From Planctomycetota bacterium (GTDB lineage: Bacteria; Planctomycetota; Phycisphaerae; WQYP01), in the NCBI GenBank assembly GCA_021798635.1, contig JAJZGH010000249.1:1-6941 (forward strand): DNA of 6,941 nucleotides. Reading direction: 5' to 3'. The notes beneath the pieces are model-generated. The model was not told the origin of the DNA, made no database searches, and saw nothing but the letters and a program-made list of their open reading frames with translations. Position numbers and translations under genes: made by a program. Numbering within the stretch: the stretch's first letter is position 1; every line of letters begins with the position of its first letter. This document shows positions 5,224 to 6,941 of this stretch, piece after piece.

Positions 5224-6444
5224 TCAGTTGCCGCTGCGGTGTCGGCTGAACGCCCGGAATTGGCCTGGCGTGATGCCTTTAATGCGGCGAAATACTTTTA
5301 CCATGCGATTGGCATCCGGAAAGCCGGACTCCACCGCGATGGCATGAACTTTTTTATCCGTCCCCACCAACTGCCGGGCGGCATATTCCACCCTCAACCG
5401 TGCAATCTCCTCAGACATGCTCCGACCGACATATTTCTGAAACAGATCATGCAACCGCCGATAAGAAATGGGGACACCCATCGACACTTCCTCCACATTG
5501 ATCGGCTCGCGATAGCGCGTCCAGATGGTTTTCAGCGCCATGGCCACATCCGTATTTTCAATGGCCAGAATATCGGTGCTTTGCCGGGTCACCACCCCGA
5601 TCGGCGGCACCAGCGCCGGCCCGCGCGGATTTTTTTTTCCGGACATCAACTGATCCAGCAGTTCGGCAGCGGTAAATCCCATACCTTCCGCATTGTCATC
5701 AATGCTGGATAATGGAACGGTGGTAAAGTTGCACCGCAACTCGTCATTCATCACACCCAGCACGGCCACTTGCTCCGGCACCAGCAGGCGCTCTTCCTGG
5801 CTGGCGAAAATAACTTCTGCCGCCAGATCGTCATTTTCCGCAGTAACGGCCAGCGGCTTGGGAAGTGCTGTAAGATTTTTGCGCAGTTGCGCAAATATGG
5901 CAGCGGGCGGAGAATTCCTGGCTAAGCCCGCGCGGGCATCGATGAGGTGAAAACTTCGTTTAGCGCTTTTGCACGCGGCTTGAAAGCATTCCTTGCGTTC
6001 CAGTTCGCATTTACTGACACCCTTAAAATAAAAGGCCAGGTGCTGGTAGCCGCGCTCCACAAAATGCTGCACCGCCAATTCGGCAATGGCCTTATTATCA
6101 TTGGCCACACGCGGGGCCGGCGAAATATCCTGATAACCAATGTTCACGGTCGGAAGTTTAAAGGACGCGACCAACGTCGCAATTTCCGCATTCGGCCCCA
6201 GCATGGCGATCACGCCATCAGGTTCCCAAACCGGAGCAGCACTGGCATTGCGCACGGACGCCGAATCCAATGCCCATCCCGCCTGTTTGGCGTATCGCGC
6301 CACGCCGCGGTGAATGGCGATGGAGTACCAGCCCATTAAAAGCAAAATACGCCGCGCCGGGGTTCGGGTAAGATGCGTAGGCAGCGCCAGGGGAAGCGGC
6401 AGGTTTGCCGCCGTCAATGTGCGGATCAGCTTTTTTGTTTTCAT
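5224..6444 (-). CDS. XylR-type transcriptional regulator (sugar-binding domain plus AraC HTH)
   Basis: A 406-residue cytoplasmic regulator. Residues about 31-290 form a LacI-type periplasmic-binding-protein fold used as a sensor: RRILLLMGWYS, WEPDGVIAML, VNIGYQD, FVERGYQHLAFY, VAVLGVMNDE and PLSSIDDNAEGMGFTAAELL are typical. The linker GVVTRQSTDILA (283-294) matches this family. Residues about 300-400 are a C-terminal AraC/XylS double helix-turn-helix; the second helix pair shows ESGFPDANRMVKVFRRIKG then ITPGQFR (391-397). This domain order is that of E. coli XylR, which senses xylose and activates xylose genes. With GH10 and GH115 close by, a xylose or xylo-oligosaccharide ligand is likely but inferred. 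There is no N-terminal LacI helix-turn-helix. Start ATG 6444 (MKTKKLIRTL) has GGGAAGG at 6461-6455, ten bases upstream; the frame is open to 6522 but that extension has no ribosome site and nearly reaches the previous gene. Verrucomicrobial genomes carry many such regulators, so its target may not be in this window. Confidence 0.9.
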   Translation of the reverse strand: MKTKKLIRTLTAANLPLPLALPTHLTRTPARRILLLMGWYSIAIHRGVARYAKQAGWALDSASVRNASAAPVWEPDGVIAMLGPNAEIATLVASFKLPTVNIGYQDISPAPRVANDNKAIAELAVQHFVERGYQHLAFYFKGVSKCELERKECFQAACKSAKRSFHLIDARAGLARNSPPAAIFAQLRKNLTALPKPLAVTAENDDLAAEVIFASQEERLLVPEQVAVLGVMNDELRCNFTTVPLSSIDDNAEGMGFTAAELLDQLMSGKKNPRGPALVPPIGVVTRQSTDILAIENTDVAMALKTIWTRYREPINVEEVSMGVPISYRRLHDLFQKYVGRSMSEEIARLRVEYAARQLVGTDKKVHAIAVESGFPDANRMVKVFRRIKGITPGQFRAFSRHRSGN

Positions 6445-6531
6445 TACACAGCGGCCTTCCCACGGTAGAGTGCAACATGGTAGCTGTAAATTGTCATCCG
6501 CCGGACCAGCTGCGGCCCACACTGGCTTCCA

Positions 6532-6941
6532 TCACGTAATACTTAGTACGCTTCGCCGCCTGCCAGACAAAAGTAATGCGCCAACGAGCGACGGAAAAAG
6601 CCCGAGCGCGGCCGGCTCGGGCACCGCCGTCACATTTAAACTAATCATCCCCGCCGGATCGGTCAACTGATAGTTAAAGCCTGCCTGGCCGTTCACGGTC
6701 CAAGAAGTTAGATTTGCGGAATTGGATATGGAATCGGAAAAACTCAGCAATGGATATACTCCCGCACCAAAATCGGTGCCGGGCGTTATATCAACCGATA
6801 CACCCGCACCCAAAGTCACATACGTGGTGAATATAAAGCTGTTACCGCCGGACCCTCCAGACAGGTTCGGCGCGTTGAGAATAAAATCGAGCTTGCCGGC
6901 GTTGAGAAGAACTAAATTCTGAATCGTCAGCGTACCGCTTT
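6532..6941 (-). CDS. PEP-CTERM protein with beta-rich, autotransporter-like body, N-terminus outside window (partial)
   Basis: The frame is open from the right edge to a TGA at 6534-6532, giving 136 residues of the C-terminal part; the true start lies beyond the window (an internal GTG at 6819 is not a credible start, because the reading continues unbroken upstream of it). The sequence begins SGTLTIQNLVLLNAGKLDF and continues with alternating hydrophobic strands and turns (FIFTTYVTLGAG, VDITPGTDFGAG, FNYQLTDPAG), like the passenger repeats of verrucomicrobial and planctomycetal autotransporter-like PEP-CTERM proteins. The tail is a clear PEP-CTERM signal: V-P-E-P, then a hydrophobic helix (AALGLFPSLVGALLL), then S-G-R-R-R and six residues. 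Likely an exported, exosortase-processed surface protein; ligand unknown. It is a different protein from the one at 3957-4904. The 87-bp gap to the regulator has no T-run terminator, so read-through is possible. Confidence 0.88.
   Translation of the reverse strand, partial: SGTLTIQNLVLLNAGKLDFILNAPNLSGGSGGNSFIFTTYVTLGAGVSVDITPGTDFGAGVYPLLSFSDSISNSANLTSWTVNGQAGFNYQLTDPAGMISLNVTAVPEPAALGLFPSLVGALLLSGRRRSVLSIT

Noticed and set aside
5239..5712. Plus-strand open frame of 157 codons opposite the regulator
   Set aside because: The His/Arg/Pro-rich product is typical of the antisense of a real gene, and the opposite strand encodes a clear AraC domain.
6462..6490. TTTACA-17-TACCGT as a minus-strand promoter for the regulator
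   Set aside because: The -10 match is weak, and it lies directly against the ribosome site (6455-6461), so the transcript would start inside the ribosome site.
6445..6522. N-terminal extension of the regulator frame up to 6522
   Set aside because: It has no ribosome site and no family-like residues; MKTKKLIR at 6444 is preceded by GGGAAGG.
1..6941. tRNA, rRNA, insertion sequences or attachment sites
   Set aside because: No cloverleaf-like sequence, transposase or integrase motif, or terminal inverted repeats with target duplications were seen on either strand.

Overview
The window reads as a piece of a Verrucomicrobiota-like (or related PVC-group) chromosome encoding plant-cell-wall xylan breakdown. 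That placement is an inference from a combination: PEP-CTERM exported proteins, a large pseudopilin with a C-terminal H-x-x-x-type variable region, a XylR-type (sugar-binding plus AraC) regulator, and Tat/Sec-exported hemicellulases. No rRNA or other phylogenetic marker is present. All six genes lie on the minus strand, so the order of transcription runs from right to left. The long plus-strand open frames are shadows of these genes.

Layout in transcription order (right to left). (1) >6941-6532: C-terminal 136 residues of a PEP-CTERM protein with a beta-rich, autotransporter-like body, cut by the window edge. (2) 6444-5224: XylR-type transcriptional regulator. (3) 5223-4905: a 319-bp gene-free region holding several inverted repeats (notably perfect 17-bp and 12-bp palindromes) and a repeated 17-mer. 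It looks like a control region. (4) 4904-3957: a complete secreted PEP-CTERM protein with a strong Shine-Dalgarno. (5) 3772-2882: a type II/IV prepilin-like protein, followed by a textbook intrinsic terminator at 2860-2823. (6) 2709-1771: a Sec-exported GH10 endo-beta-1,4-xylanase with the whole active site intact. (7) 1770-1696: a 75-bp gap made largely of degenerate heptamer repeats. (8) 1686 to beyond base 1: a Tat-exported GH115 alpha-glucuronidase, cut by the left edge.

How they fit together: GH10 cuts the xylan backbone and GH115 removes (4-O-methyl)glucuronic acid side groups from it, so the pair would act on glucuronoxylan outside the cytoplasm. They probably share a transcript, since the gap is short and shows no terminator. 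The XylR-type protein is the obvious candidate sensor of released xylose or xylo-oligosaccharide. The PEP-CTERM proteins and the pseudopilin are likely envelope or extracellular components. Their link to xylan is only by position, and the terminator after the pseudopilin separates its transcript from the xylanase transcript.
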